DNA of 20,661 bases from contig NZ_CAMLRU010000023.1 of the NCBI RefSeq assembly GCF_946482535.1, forward strand, positions 1-20,661. The letters are read 5' to 3'. Made by a program: the position numbers and the translations under genes. Below are positions 1-6,716 of the stretch, one piece after another (the first letter of the stretch is position 1; each line of letters starts with the position of its first letter). Source of the DNA: an uncultured Flavobacterium sp. GTDB taxonomy: Bacteria; Bacteroidota; Bacteroidia; Flavobacteriales; Flavobacteriaceae. The notes below the pieces were generated by a model that was given only the letters and a program-made list of their open reading frames with translations, did no database searches and had not been told where the DNA came from.

Positions 1-80
1 TAATCCCTTTACTTAAAACAATTCATCCTCAAAAATCAACAGTTCAGTAACTATAAGTTTTACAGTCATCAAAACCAAGG

Positions 81-88
81 TACTTTTG
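81..88 (+). promoter_or_regulatory. Candidate -7 promoter box (TAnnTTTG) for the first gene
   Basis: TACTTTTG matches the TAnnTTTG -7 element known for the Bacteroidota primary sigma factor. It lies 47 nt before the ATG at 136, which would give a leader of about 40 nt. At the expected -33 position there is only a T-run rather than a clear TTG, so the call rests on one box. Confidence 0.4.
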
Positions 89-135
89 GACTATAAAATA
101 ACAAGAGTTTCAATCATCAAATAAAAGTAAAAGAC

Positions 136-756
136 ATGACAAGAATTATCACCACTATCGCATTTTTCGTTTGCTCGTTAGTAGGAGCACAAACGCAATT
201 TGAACAAGGAATGGCCAAGTCACTCGGACTTTGGAGAGAAGGTAAAGCGCAAGAAGCATCTGATTTAATGGAGCGCATTGCTGCTGCGGAGAAAACTAAT
301 TGGTTGCCCAATTATTACGTTGCTTTAATCAACACAACAGAAGCGTTTAATCCGGCCAATAAAGCTAAAGTGGTGGCACTGTTGGAAAAAGCACAAAACG
401 CCCAAGATGCTGCTTCCATGATTAGTTTAAATAACCCAGAATTGATGGTCATGCAGGCGATGATTTACACCGCTTTAATTGTTCAGGATCCAATGGTAAA
501 CGGGATGAAGTATTCTCCGAAAGTGACAGAATTATATACCAAAGCCAAAATCATAGCGCCCGAAAATCCGAGAGTGGTATATTGCAAAGCCGAGTTCGAA
601 ATCAATAGCGCTCCTTGGACCGGTGGCGATGTGAAAAAATTATGTCAAGATTTGCAAAGTGCTATTCCGTTATTTGAAAATTTCAAACCTGAATCACCTT
701 TCCATCCAAAATGGGGATTGGAAAGAGCACAAGAAGCCTTAAAAAATTGTAAATAA
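136..756 (+). CDS. Secreted protein of unknown function, probable TPR-like helical repeats
   Basis: The 206-residue product starts with a hydrophobic stretch (ITTIAFFVCSLVGAQ) that looks like a Sec signal peptide with cleavage near residue 18, so it should be exported to the periplasm. The mature part is rich in alanine, lysine and paired helices. Segments such as LWREGKAQEASDLMERI (about residues 32-48) and VVALLEKAQNAQDAASMI resemble tetratricopeptide-type helices, but no canonical repeat can be aligned with confidence. There are no obvious catalytic motifs. It lies 44 nt upstream of a sensor kinase gene on the same strand and may be co-transcribed with it. A role with that kinase, for example as a periplasmic partner, is only an inference from position. 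Confidence 0.8.
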   Translation: MTRIITTIAFFVCSLVGAQTQFEQGMAKSLGLWREGKAQEASDLMERIAAAEKTNWLPNYYVALINTTEAFNPANKAKVVALLEKAQNAQDAASMISLNNPELMVMQAMIYTALIVQDPMVNGMKYSPKVTELYTKAKIIAPENPRVVYCKAEFEINSAPWTGGDVKKLCQDLQSAIPLFENFKPESPFHPKWGLERAQEALKNCK

Positions 757-800
757 AAGTTAGGCGGTTCAAAAAAACTCGATTAAAAAAAACAATAACC

Positions 801-2138
801 ATGAAACAATTGATCAAAGAAATTCCAAGAGGCATCATCATCTCAATCAGTATCTTTTTGGTATTACTGCTAATCAGCTTAATCACGGGGAATAAAGTCG
901 CTTTTGATTATGCTTTGCTGGTCAACTTTGGTTACAACATGCTTTACGGATTTTCATTATACTTTGTCAATGCGGCCATTTTCATTTATTTGGACCAAGT
1001 TTTTAAAGCCGATAGATTTACTCCGAAGCGTATTTTTATTGGCTTTGTGGCTTCTTTTCTGACATCAATCGGGGTTATTTTTTTGCTCCGCATTTTTGAA
1101 GATGTCTTGGTTGAAGGCGCTTCGTTCAGAGACTTTTTGAATCGAGAACAACTGTCTAATTATTTGGTGGCGGTCATCATTACTTTCATCGTTACTTTGG
1201 CTTTTCATGCGTTTTATTTTTACAAAGCTTACGCCGAAAATAAAGTCAAAGAGCAAAAAGTCATTGCCGGAACCGCTTCGGCACAGTTTGAAAGTTTGAA
1301 GAATCAAATCGATCCGCATTTTTTGTTCAACAGCTTAAATGTGTTGAGTTCGTTAATCGAAGAAAATCCGGATAATGCCCAAAAATTCACCACTTCTTTG
1401 TCAAAAATCTATCGCTATGTATTGGAACAAAAAGACAAAGAATTGGTTTCGGTAGAAGAAGAATTGGCTTTCGCCAAAACGTATATGAACTTGCTGAAAA
1501 TGCGTTTCGAAAACAGCATCAGCTACGAATTGCCTACCGAATTTGATAATGCGGAAGCTAAAGTAGTGCCGCTATCGTTACAGCTTTTATTGGAAAACAC
1601 CATCAAACACAATGTGGTCAGCGAACAAAAACCGTTGCACATCAAAATTTATATCGAAAACAATTACTTAATCGTTGAGAATAATTTACAAAAGAAAGAA
1701 GTCTTACAAGACCGAAAAGGCGTTGGACTGCAGAACATCGTCAATCGTTATGCTTTGATTTCCGCCCGAAAAGTTTTGGTCGACCAAACCGAAACAACCT
1801 TTAAAGTAAAAATTCCCATTTTAACCAAACAAATCGTCATCATGGAAACTAAAAATATATACAACGAAAATATGGCTTATAGGAAAGCCAAAGAAAGAGT
1901 GGAAAAGCTCAAAGGATTTTACGGCAACTTAATTTCGTACTGTTGCGTGATTCCGTTTTTAATCTTTATCAATCTGAGAACCGGCGGCTTTCAATGGTTT
2001 TGGTTCCCAATGTTGGGTTGGGGAATGGGATTAACGTTCCATGCCTTAGAAACTTTCGGCTACGGGAAATCGTGGGAAGAAAAGAAAATACAAGAGATAT
2101 TAAACAAAGAAAACAATCAAAATAACAAATGGAGTTAA
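801..2138 (+). CDS. LytS-type sensor histidine kinase with C-terminal 2TM domain
   Basis: This 445-residue protein is a membrane histidine kinase of the LytS/His_kinase (PF06580) type. About four hydrophobic segments fill residues 11-143. The dimerization and phosphoacceptor region follows, with DPHFLFNSLN and the likely phosphorylated His173. The N-box LENTIKHN has Asn266, and the ATP-lid motif KGVGLQN lies around residues 306-312. Kinases of this family usually end soon after this domain. Here the frame continues through METKN at residue 348 into a 2TM domain (PF13239-like: KGFY, two membrane segments at about 376-394 and 397-417, then WEEKKI). The next two genes encode stand-alone copies of that domain, and a LytTR regulator follows. 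It probably phosphorylates that regulator in response to an unknown membrane or envelope signal. The stop overlaps the first candidate start of the next gene, which indicates translational coupling. Confidence 0.9.
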   Translation: MKQLIKEIPRGIIISISIFLVLLLISLITGNKVAFDYALLVNFGYNMLYGFSLYFVNAAIFIYLDQVFKADRFTPKRIFIGFVASFLTSIGVIFLLRIFEDVLVEGASFRDFLNREQLSNYLVAVIITFIVTLAFHAFYFYKAYAENKVKEQKVIAGTASAQFESLKNQIDPHFLFNSLNVLSSLIEENPDNAQKFTTSLSKIYRYVLEQKDKELVSVEEELAFAKTYMNLLKMRFENSISYELPTEFDNAEAKVVPLSLQLLLENTIKHNVVSEQKPLHIKIYIENNYLIVENNLQKKEVLQDRKGVGLQNIVNRYALISARKVLVDQTETTFKVKIPILTKQIVIMETKNIYNENMAYRKAKERVEKLKGFYGNLISYCCVIPFLIFINLRTGGFQWFWFPMLGWGMGLTFHALETFGYGKSWEEKKIQEILNKENNQNNKWS

Positions 2139-2140
2139 TC

Positions 2141-2440
2141 ATGGAAACCAATAACGACTTCGAAAAATACCAGCGCGCTAAAAAGCAAGTGGAAGAAATC
2201 AAAGGTTTTTACAGCCACTTGGCATCTTACATTTTAGTGATGGCAATTTTAATTTTTATTAATCTGAGATACACACCGCAATACCTTTGGTTCTTTTGGT
2301 CATTGTTTGGCTGGGGAATAGGCTTGTTTTTTCATGCTGTAAAAGTCTTCAATTGGATGCCTTTCTTGAACCGAGAATGGGAAGAAAAAAAGATTAGAGA
2401 ATTCATGGAGGAAGAAAATAAAAGAAATAAATTTGAATAG
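2141..2440 (+). CDS. 2TM-domain membrane protein (first stand-alone copy)
   Basis: The 99-residue protein belongs to the 2TM domain family (PF13239-like). A short charged N-terminus with AKKQVEEIKGFYSHL leads into two membrane helices (about residues 26-42 and 48-66), the motif FGWGIGLFFHA, and a charged C-terminal tail with WEEKKIREFMEEEN. It closely resembles the C-terminal domain of the kinase just upstream. An ATG at 2129 is also in frame. I chose 2141 because it has GGAG 6 nt upstream and gives METNN, matching METKN at the domain start inside the kinase. Both choices sit on the end of the kinase gene, so translation is likely coupled. The function is unknown. It may associate with the kinase through like domains in the inner membrane. 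Confidence 0.85.
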   Translation: METNNDFEKYQRAKKQVEEIKGFYSHLASYILVMAILIFINLRYTPQYLWFFWSLFGWGIGLFFHAVKVFNWMPFLNREWEEKKIREFMEEENKRNKFE

Positions 2441-2442
2441 TG

Positions 2443-2745
2443 ATGGAAAATATCGACGAAATCAAATACCAAGAAGCGGTAAAAAGAGTCAAAAAAATCA
2501 AAGGTTTCTACAGTCATGCTGCGGTTTATGTAGTAATTAATATAATACTTTTAGTAGTAAACACTCAGAATTCTTCCGAAGGCTTTTTTCATTGGAAAAA
2601 TTTTGCCACGGCTTTCTTTTGGGGGATTGGTTTGTTGGCTCACGGTTGCTCTGTTTTTGTCCCAACCATGATTTTGGGCAAAGACTGGGAAGACAAAAAG
2701 ATTAAGGAGTTAATGGAGAAAGAGAAGAATAATAAATGGGAGTAA
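2443..2745 (+). CDS. 2TM-domain membrane protein (second stand-alone copy)
   Basis: The 100-residue protein is the third 2TM domain in a row. It shares VKKIKGFYSHA, two hydrophobic helices, FFWGIGLLAHG and the tail DWEDKKIKELMEKEKNNKWE with the other two. The insert between the helices (TQNSSEGFFHWKN) is longer and more polar than in its neighbours. A GTG at 2440 directly precedes the ATG at 2443. ATG is preferred because the product then begins like its relatives. The gene starts 2 nt after the previous stop, so the set is surely one operon. Its function is not known. Its position between a sensor kinase and a LytTR regulator argues for a part in the same signalling module. Confidence 0.83.
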   Translation: MENIDEIKYQEAVKRVKKIKGFYSHAAVYVVINIILLVVNTQNSSEGFFHWKNFATAFFWGIGLLAHGCSVFVPTMILGKDWEDKKIKELMEKEKNNKWE

Positions 2746-2754
2746 AATTAGGTG

Positions 2755-2825
2755 CTAAGGTACTGAGGCACTAAGGTTCTTAGTAAAAAGACCTTAGAAC
2801 CTCAGAACCTTAGAACCTCAGAACC
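2755..2825. repeat. 8-nt-period tandem repeat that folds back as an inverted repeat
   Basis: The right arm consists of alternating 8-nt units CTTAGAAC and CTCAGAAC. The left arm carries the complementary units CTAAGGTA, CTGAGGCA and CTAAGGTT. Positions 2755-2777 pair with 2791-2813 over 23 positions with 3 mismatches, leaving a 13-nt loop. The element fills nearly the whole spacer between the last 2TM gene and the regulator gene. There is no T-tract directly after it, so a simple intrinsic terminator is not evident. It could attenuate transcription, stabilise mRNA, or be a neutral repetitive spacer. Confidence 0.8.
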
Positions 2826-2833
2826 TTAAAAGC

Positions 2834-3589
2834 ATGAACATCATCATCATCGAAGACGAAAAACCGGCCGCCAGATTACTCCAACGCAAAGTGGAAAAAC
2901 TCGGTTTGCAAGTCAATACGCTTTTGCATTCTGTAGAAGAATCGATTCATTGGTTCAACTCGAACAAGCATCCCGATTTGATTTTTTTAGACATCCAATT
3001 GTCTGATGGTTTGTCGTTTGAAATTTTTGAAAATATTGACATCAAAAGCGCGGTGATTTTCACGACGGCTTATGACGAATATGCACTACGTGCGTTTAAA
3101 TTAAACAGTATCGACTATTTATTGAAACCGATAGACGAAGAGGATTTGGAAATTGCCATAACAAAATTCAAAAATCAATTTCAAAAGAGTTTGGTTGCTA
3201 ATTTAGATTTTGAGGCGATTAAAAAAATGTTGGTTAATCCCATTGATAGAACTTACAAAAAACGCTTCACCATCAAAATGGGCCAGCAGTTGAAGATGAT
3301 TAATATTGAGGAAGTCGAATGTTTCTTCAGCGAAAATAAAGGCACATATTTGCACACTTCAGACAACCGCGATTACTTGCTCGACAATACTTTGGAACAA
3401 CTCGAAACCGAACTCGACCCGAAAGACTTCTACCGAGTTTCGCGCAAATTCATTATTCCGATGAAAACGATTAAAGAAATTCAATTGCACAGCAATTCAC
3501 GACTCAAAGTCATTTTGCCAACCTATAAAGCCGATGAGATTATTGTGGCGCGAGAAAGAGTGAATGATTTTAAAGAATGGTTGGGGTAA
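2834..3589 (+). CDS. LytTR-family response regulator
   Basis: The 251-residue protein has an N-terminal receiver domain (about residues 1-120) with the acidic pocket around Glu7-Asp8, phosphoacceptor Asp53 in LIFLDIQLSDG, the switch threonines at 77-78 and the conserved Lys98 in YLLKPID. The C-terminal half (about 148-250) is a LytTR DNA-binding domain, recognisable by FFSENKGTYLHT, FYRVSRKFIIP and the closing beta-strands. Regulators of this family bind DNA as dimers through beta-strands and are paired with LytS-type kinases, as here. The cognate kinase is the gene at 801, separated by the two 2TM genes and a repetitive hairpin spacer. Its targets cannot be read from the sequence. Confidence 0.93.
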   Translation: MNIIIIEDEKPAARLLQRKVEKLGLQVNTLLHSVEESIHWFNSNKHPDLIFLDIQLSDGLSFEIFENIDIKSAVIFTTAYDEYALRAFKLNSIDYLLKPIDEEDLEIAITKFKNQFQKSLVANLDFEAIKKMLVNPIDRTYKKRFTIKMGQQLKMINIEEVECFFSENKGTYLHTSDNRDYLLDNTLEQLETELDPKDFYRVSRKFIIPMKTIKEIQLHSNSRLKVILPTYKADEIIVARERVNDFKEWLG

Positions 3590-3674
3590 GGAATGTTAAA
3601 GTTGGTAAAATTTTGTTAACTACTTCCCAACCTAAAACCTAACTCATTAACTTCGTGAAGCTTAATTGTTTCGC

Positions 3675-4160
3675 ATGAAGTTACTTTACTCAATATCTAT
3701 TTTTTTTACTCTGACATTCGCCCAAAACGCTTTGGCGCAAATCACTGTTTATGAAAAGTTTGAGGATTTTGAAAAAGCGGTCATCAAAGAAGATGAGAAC
3801 GTTTATGTGATTAACTTTTGGGCCACTTGGTGCGCACCTTGTATCAAAGAGTTGCCTTATTTTGAAAAACTACACACCGATAATAAAAAGGTAAAAGTCA
3901 TTTTGGTCAGCCTCGACAGCCGAAAAGACCTAGAGAAAAAGCTCATTCCGTTTGTAGAAAGAAAGAAAATAACCGCTGAGGTTTTATTGTTAAGCGACAA
4001 AGATTACAATTCGTGGCTTTCTAAAATCGATAAAGATTGGTCGGGCGCCATTCCGGCCACTTTACTTCTACAAGGTAAAAAACACTTATTTGCCGAGCGC
4101 GAATTTGAAAACTTTACCGAACTCAACGATTACGTGAACTCATTTATCAATCTAAATTAA
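3675..4160 (+). CDS. TlpA-like thioredoxin-fold thiol-disulfide oxidoreductase
   Basis: The 161-residue protein has a signal peptide (hydrophobic residues 3-20, probable cleavage after ALAQ) and a thioredoxin fold with the active site WATWCAPC, cysteines 53 and 56. The cis-proline region appears as AIPATLLL. This fits periplasmic TlpA/ResA-like proteins, which reduce or exchange disulfides in exported proteins, for example in cytochrome maturation. The first frame-compatible start is a TTG at 3666. ATG 3675 is preferred because it gives a normal signal peptide (MKLLYSISIFF). The gene is 6 nt upstream of a second thiol-based protein, so the two form a redox pair in one transcript. The true partner is unknown. 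Confidence 0.88.
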   Translation: MKLLYSISIFFTLTFAQNALAQITVYEKFEDFEKAVIKEDENVYVINFWATWCAPCIKELPYFEKLHTDNKKVKVILVSLDSRKDLEKKLIPFVERKKITAEVLLLSDKDYNSWLSKIDKDWSGAIPATLLLQGKKHLFAEREFENFTELNDYVNSFINLN

Positions 4161-4166
4161 TTCAAC

Positions 4167-4772
4167 ATGAAAGTATTATCCTTATTAATTGTTTTCGTCA
4201 GTAGCTTTTTTATGGGCGAAACTTCAACCCACAGCGGTTACCATCCGGGAGACAAAGCTGCCGATTTCAAACTGAAATCTGTTGACGGCAAAATGTACAG
4301 CATGGCCGATTACAAAGACGCCAAAGGTTTTATCGTAGTGTTTACCTGTAACACTTGCCCGTTTGCCATTAAGTATGAAGACCGAATCAATGATTTGGCC
4401 AAGAAATACAAAAAACAAGGTTACATACTGTTAGCCATCAATCCAAATGATCCGGCAGTACAGCCTGCCGATACTTATGAGTTGATGCAAGAGAAAGCCA
4501 AAGACAAGAAATTTGCTTTTCCGTATTTGGTAGATGAAGGACAACAAGTGTATCCGCAATATGGCGCGACCAAAACACCACACGTATTTTTATTAGACAA
4601 AAACTTAGTGGTAAAATACATCGGCGCGATTGATGACAATTCAGATGATGCTTCCGCCGTAAAAGAAAAATACCTTGAAAATGCGATTGCCTCATTGGAA
4701 AGCGGTAAAGAACCTTCTCCTAATTTAACGAAAGCGATAGGTTGTTCTATTAAAGCCAAGAAAAAAGCATAA
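4167..4772 (+). CDS. Peroxiredoxin-like / thioredoxin family protein (PRX_like1 type)
   Basis: The 201-residue product begins with a short hydrophobic export signal (residues 2-16) and continues with an AhpC/TSA-type fold (HPGDKAADFKLKSVDGK). The redox site is CNTCPFA (cysteines 61 and 64), not the CGPC of thioredoxins, and this matches the PRX_like1 group. A further cysteine near the C-terminus, in KAIGCSIKAK, is a feature I associate with this group and may take part in resolving disulfides. The protein is probably periplasmic. It is co-directional with the TlpA-like gene 6 nt upstream and is followed immediately by a terminator, which ends the block. The substrate is unknown. Confidence 0.85.
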   Translation: MKVLSLLIVFVSSFFMGETSTHSGYHPGDKAADFKLKSVDGKMYSMADYKDAKGFIVVFTCNTCPFAIKYEDRINDLAKKYKKQGYILLAINPNDPAVQPADTYELMQEKAKDKKFAFPYLVDEGQQVYPQYGATKTPHVFLLDKNLVVKYIGAIDDNSDDASAVKEKYLENAIASLESGKEPSPNLTKAIGCSIKAKKKA

Positions 4773-4774
4773 CG

Positions 4775-4803
4775 AAAAGTCCCGATTTACTCGGGACTTT
4801 TTT
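4775..4803. terminator. Intrinsic terminator between convergent genes
   Basis: A perfect 11-bp stem (4775-4785 with 4791-4801, core GTCCCGA/TCGGGAC) with a 5-nt loop is followed by a T-run on the + strand and preceded by an A-run, so it can work in both directions. It separates the peroxiredoxin-like gene from the convergent CDP-alcohol phosphatidyltransferase gene, whose stop codon lies at 4802-4804. Confidence 0.92.
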
Positions 4804-5572
4804 ATTTAATGAAAACCTTTCGAATGCCTATCAAGGCAAAGAGGAACATGGTATAGGCCATGAAAAAAGGCACGATTTGTTCAATCCAACCCATTGGCAG
4901 CATTACTGCGATAATCAACAATTGAAAGCCTAATCCATATACGGAAAGAATGGTCATGAACCAGTTGGGAAAAGTTTTGACTTTATAAGCTTCAGAGTCT
5001 AAGGTATGGATGACTTTGTCAAAAGTACCGTAAACGATTTGGTAAATGCGAAACAAAATATCAACTGATTTTTGGGTTTCTCCCGGCAAAGCTTTGGGCG
5101 TTTTGTATTCAAAAATCTTGCTCGTACTATCCCCGCCAACCGATTTATTTCTCAAAATCACATAGTAGTAATTGTACAAAGTGCCTTGCAATTGAAGGCC
5201 AATAAAAGCCAAAAGGGTAAACCAAATTGAAGTTTGAGAAACATAGCAAATCGCCATCAAAAACATAAAATTTAATATGATATCGAATACACTGTCCAAA
5301 TATCTTCCTGAGTAAGAAGGCGTATTTTTTAAACGGGCCAATTCACCATCAGCGGCATCAATGCCGGATTTTAGGATAATAAAAAATCCGGCCAATAAGT
5401 ATTGGTGTGCCAAAATGCAATAAATCGCAATCAGTCCGGAAAGCCCAAAGAGTAAGGTAACATGAATAGGGGTAAATCGGGAATCTTTTAATTGGTTGGC
5501 GAAAAATCTCCCGAATGATCTTCCGTAATCCGATAAATCTAGAAATTTATCCTGTGCGGCTAGTTTAGACAT
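4802..5572 (-). CDS. CDP-alcohol phosphatidyltransferase family protein
   Basis: The 256-residue integral membrane protein carries the complete family signature D-x2-D-G-x2-A-R-x8-G-x3-D-x3-D at residues 72-97 (DAADGELAR ... GRYLDSVFD). These aspartates bind the metal and the CDP group in enzymes that move a phosphatidyl or phosphoalcohol group from a CDP-linked donor to an alcohol. Several hydrophobic helices surround the motif and continue to the C-terminus. The substrate cannot be read from the sequence. Phosphatidylglycerol-phosphate, phosphatidylserine or phosphatidylinositol-phosphate synthases all share this motif. The gene sits 49 nt downstream of ctaA on the same strand. A LicC-like nucleotidyltransferase about 4 kb away could make a CDP-activated substrate, but this link is speculative. 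Confidence 0.9.
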   Translation of the reverse strand: MSKLAAQDKFLDLSDYGRSFGRFFANQLKDSRFTPIHVTLLFGLSGLIAIYCILAHQYLLAGFFIILKSGIDAADGELARLKNTPSYSGRYLDSVFDIILNFMFLMAICYVSQTSIWFTLLAFIGLQLQGTLYNYYYVILRNKSVGGDSTSKIFEYKTPKALPGETQKSVDILFRIYQIVYGTFDKVIHTLDSEAYKVKTFPNWFMTILSVYGLGFQLLIIAVMLPMGWIEQIVPFFMAYTMFLFALIGIRKVFIK

Positions 5573-5621
5573 TTAAGTTAGTAAACAAGGTAACTGCGAC
5601 AATATAGTCTGGGCATGCGTA

Positions 5622-6641
5622 TTATTTTGACAAGCGATGCAGTGTATAAGTCATTGCTGTCAATAAAAAGAAAGCCACCACTTGGTGTGTCAATCCCAAC
5701 CAAAGCGGAACGCTGTAAAGCAAAGTGAATACCCCTAAAGCGAATTGCACAAAAACCAAAAACACCAAAGCATTAAGTCCTTTTTGTTGTTGGGCAGTAA
5801 GTGCATATTTTTTGCTTTTGAAATACAGATATAATATCAAACCAACGACTACATAAGCCATGGTTCTGTGCACGAATTGCACACCGCTTTTGCCTTCGGT
5901 GAAACGGAGTAACCAACTGTCGTATTCCAGTTTGATGCTATCGTGAAAAAACTGTCCGTCACTCATTAACGGCCAATGGTTGTGCACCAATCCAGCGTTT
6001 AATCCGGCTACGAAACCACCGTAGATGATTTGGGCGATTAGGAAAAACATGGTGATTCTCGCTAATTTTTTCAAAGGCAAAATGGCTTCTTTTCTTTCGG
6101 GATAAATCAAATCTAAAGCTACCCAAAGTGTGTAAGCAAAGGTGATAAAGGCAAAAGTTAAGTGCAGAGCCAAACGAAAATGACTCACATCGGGACGGTC
6201 AACCAAACCGCTTTTCACCATAAACCAGCCAAAGAAACCTTGCAGAGCACCCATTCCGAGCAGAATGAAACATTTTTTTAAAGTAGCATGATCAATTCGC
6301 TTTTTGATTAAGAAATAAACAAACGGAATGATAAATACTAAACCGATAATTCTACCGATAAAACGGTGAAACCATTCCCAGAAATAAATGAATTTATAAT
6401 CATCCAGCTGAAAATCGTTGTGAATATTGATTTTTTGGTACTCAGGAAATTGCTTGTAGGCGTCAAAAGCTTGTTGCCATTTTTCTTCGCTCATCGGCGG
6501 AAAAGTATCGGTAACCAAATGCCAATCGGTCATCGATAAACCCGAATTGGTTAAACGGGTAATCCCGCCAACCACAACCATAATAAACACTAAAACACAA
6601 CCGGAAAGTAGCCAATAAATGACTGATTTGTCTTTTTTCAT
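5622..6641 (-). CDS. ctaA: Heme A synthase (CtaA/COX15 family)
   Basis: The 339-residue polytopic membrane protein oxidises a methyl group of heme O to give heme A for cytochrome oxidase. The N-terminal signature GGITRLTNSGLSMTDWHLVTD is typical of the COX15-type enzymes found in alphaproteobacteria, mitochondria and Bacteroidota. Conserved histidines that ligate the two hemes occur in EWFHRFIGR, HFRLALHL, VHRTMAYV and LTHQVVAFF. About eight membrane helices can be counted. No other cytochrome oxidase assembly gene lies in the window. A -7-like box lies 18 nt upstream of the start. Confidence 0.95.
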   Translation of the reverse strand: MKKDKSVIYWLLSGCVLVFIMVVVGGITRLTNSGLSMTDWHLVTDTFPPMSEEKWQQAFDAYKQFPEYQKINIHNDFQLDDYKFIYFWEWFHRFIGRIIGLVFIIPFVYFLIKKRIDHATLKKCFILLGMGALQGFFGWFMVKSGLVDRPDVSHFRLALHLTFAFITFAYTLWVALDLIYPERKEAILPLKKLARITMFFLIAQIIYGGFVAGLNAGLVHNHWPLMSDGQFFHDSIKLEYDSWLLRFTEGKSGVQFVHRTMAYVVVGLILYLYFKSKKYALTAQQQKGLNALVFLVFVQFALGVFTLLYSVPLWLGLTHQVVAFFLLTAMTYTLHRLSK

Positions 6642-6658
6642 TTCTATAAAATGTTTTG

Positions 6659-6666
6659 CAAAATTA
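6659..6666 (-). promoter_or_regulatory. Candidate -7 box for ctaA
   Basis: Read on the minus strand, this is TAATTTTG, a match to TAnnTTTG, just upstream of the ctaA start. The nearest candidate TTG -33 element is about 25 nt further upstream, longer than the usual 17-23 nt spacing, so the promoter call is weak. Confidence 0.35.
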
Positions 6667-6716
6667 CCAATTGAAAAACGAATTAGCCATTCAACAAAAG
6701 TTAATCTAATACCAAA

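Noticed and set aside
117..311. Short minus-strand open frame overlapping the first gene, and many similar frames across the window
   Set aside because: They lie inside well-supported genes on the other strand or in another frame, have no recognisable domains, and have amino acid make-up expected of shadow frames.
2129..2140. Earlier ATG for the first stand-alone 2TM gene
   Set aside because: The ATG at 2141 has GGAG at good spacing and matches the METKN start of the homologous domain in the kinase.
2755..2825. Possible CRISPR array or REP-type mobile element
   Set aside because: Units are only 8 nt and contiguous, without spacers, cas genes or transposase nearby.
3643..3665. Imperfect TTAACTTCGTGAAGCTTAA hairpin before the TlpA-like gene
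   Set aside because: The stem is short, has a bulge and no T-run, so neither a terminator nor an operator can be supported.
3666..3674. TTG start for the TlpA-like gene
   Set aside because: ATG 3675 gives a standard signal peptide, and TTG starts are rare.
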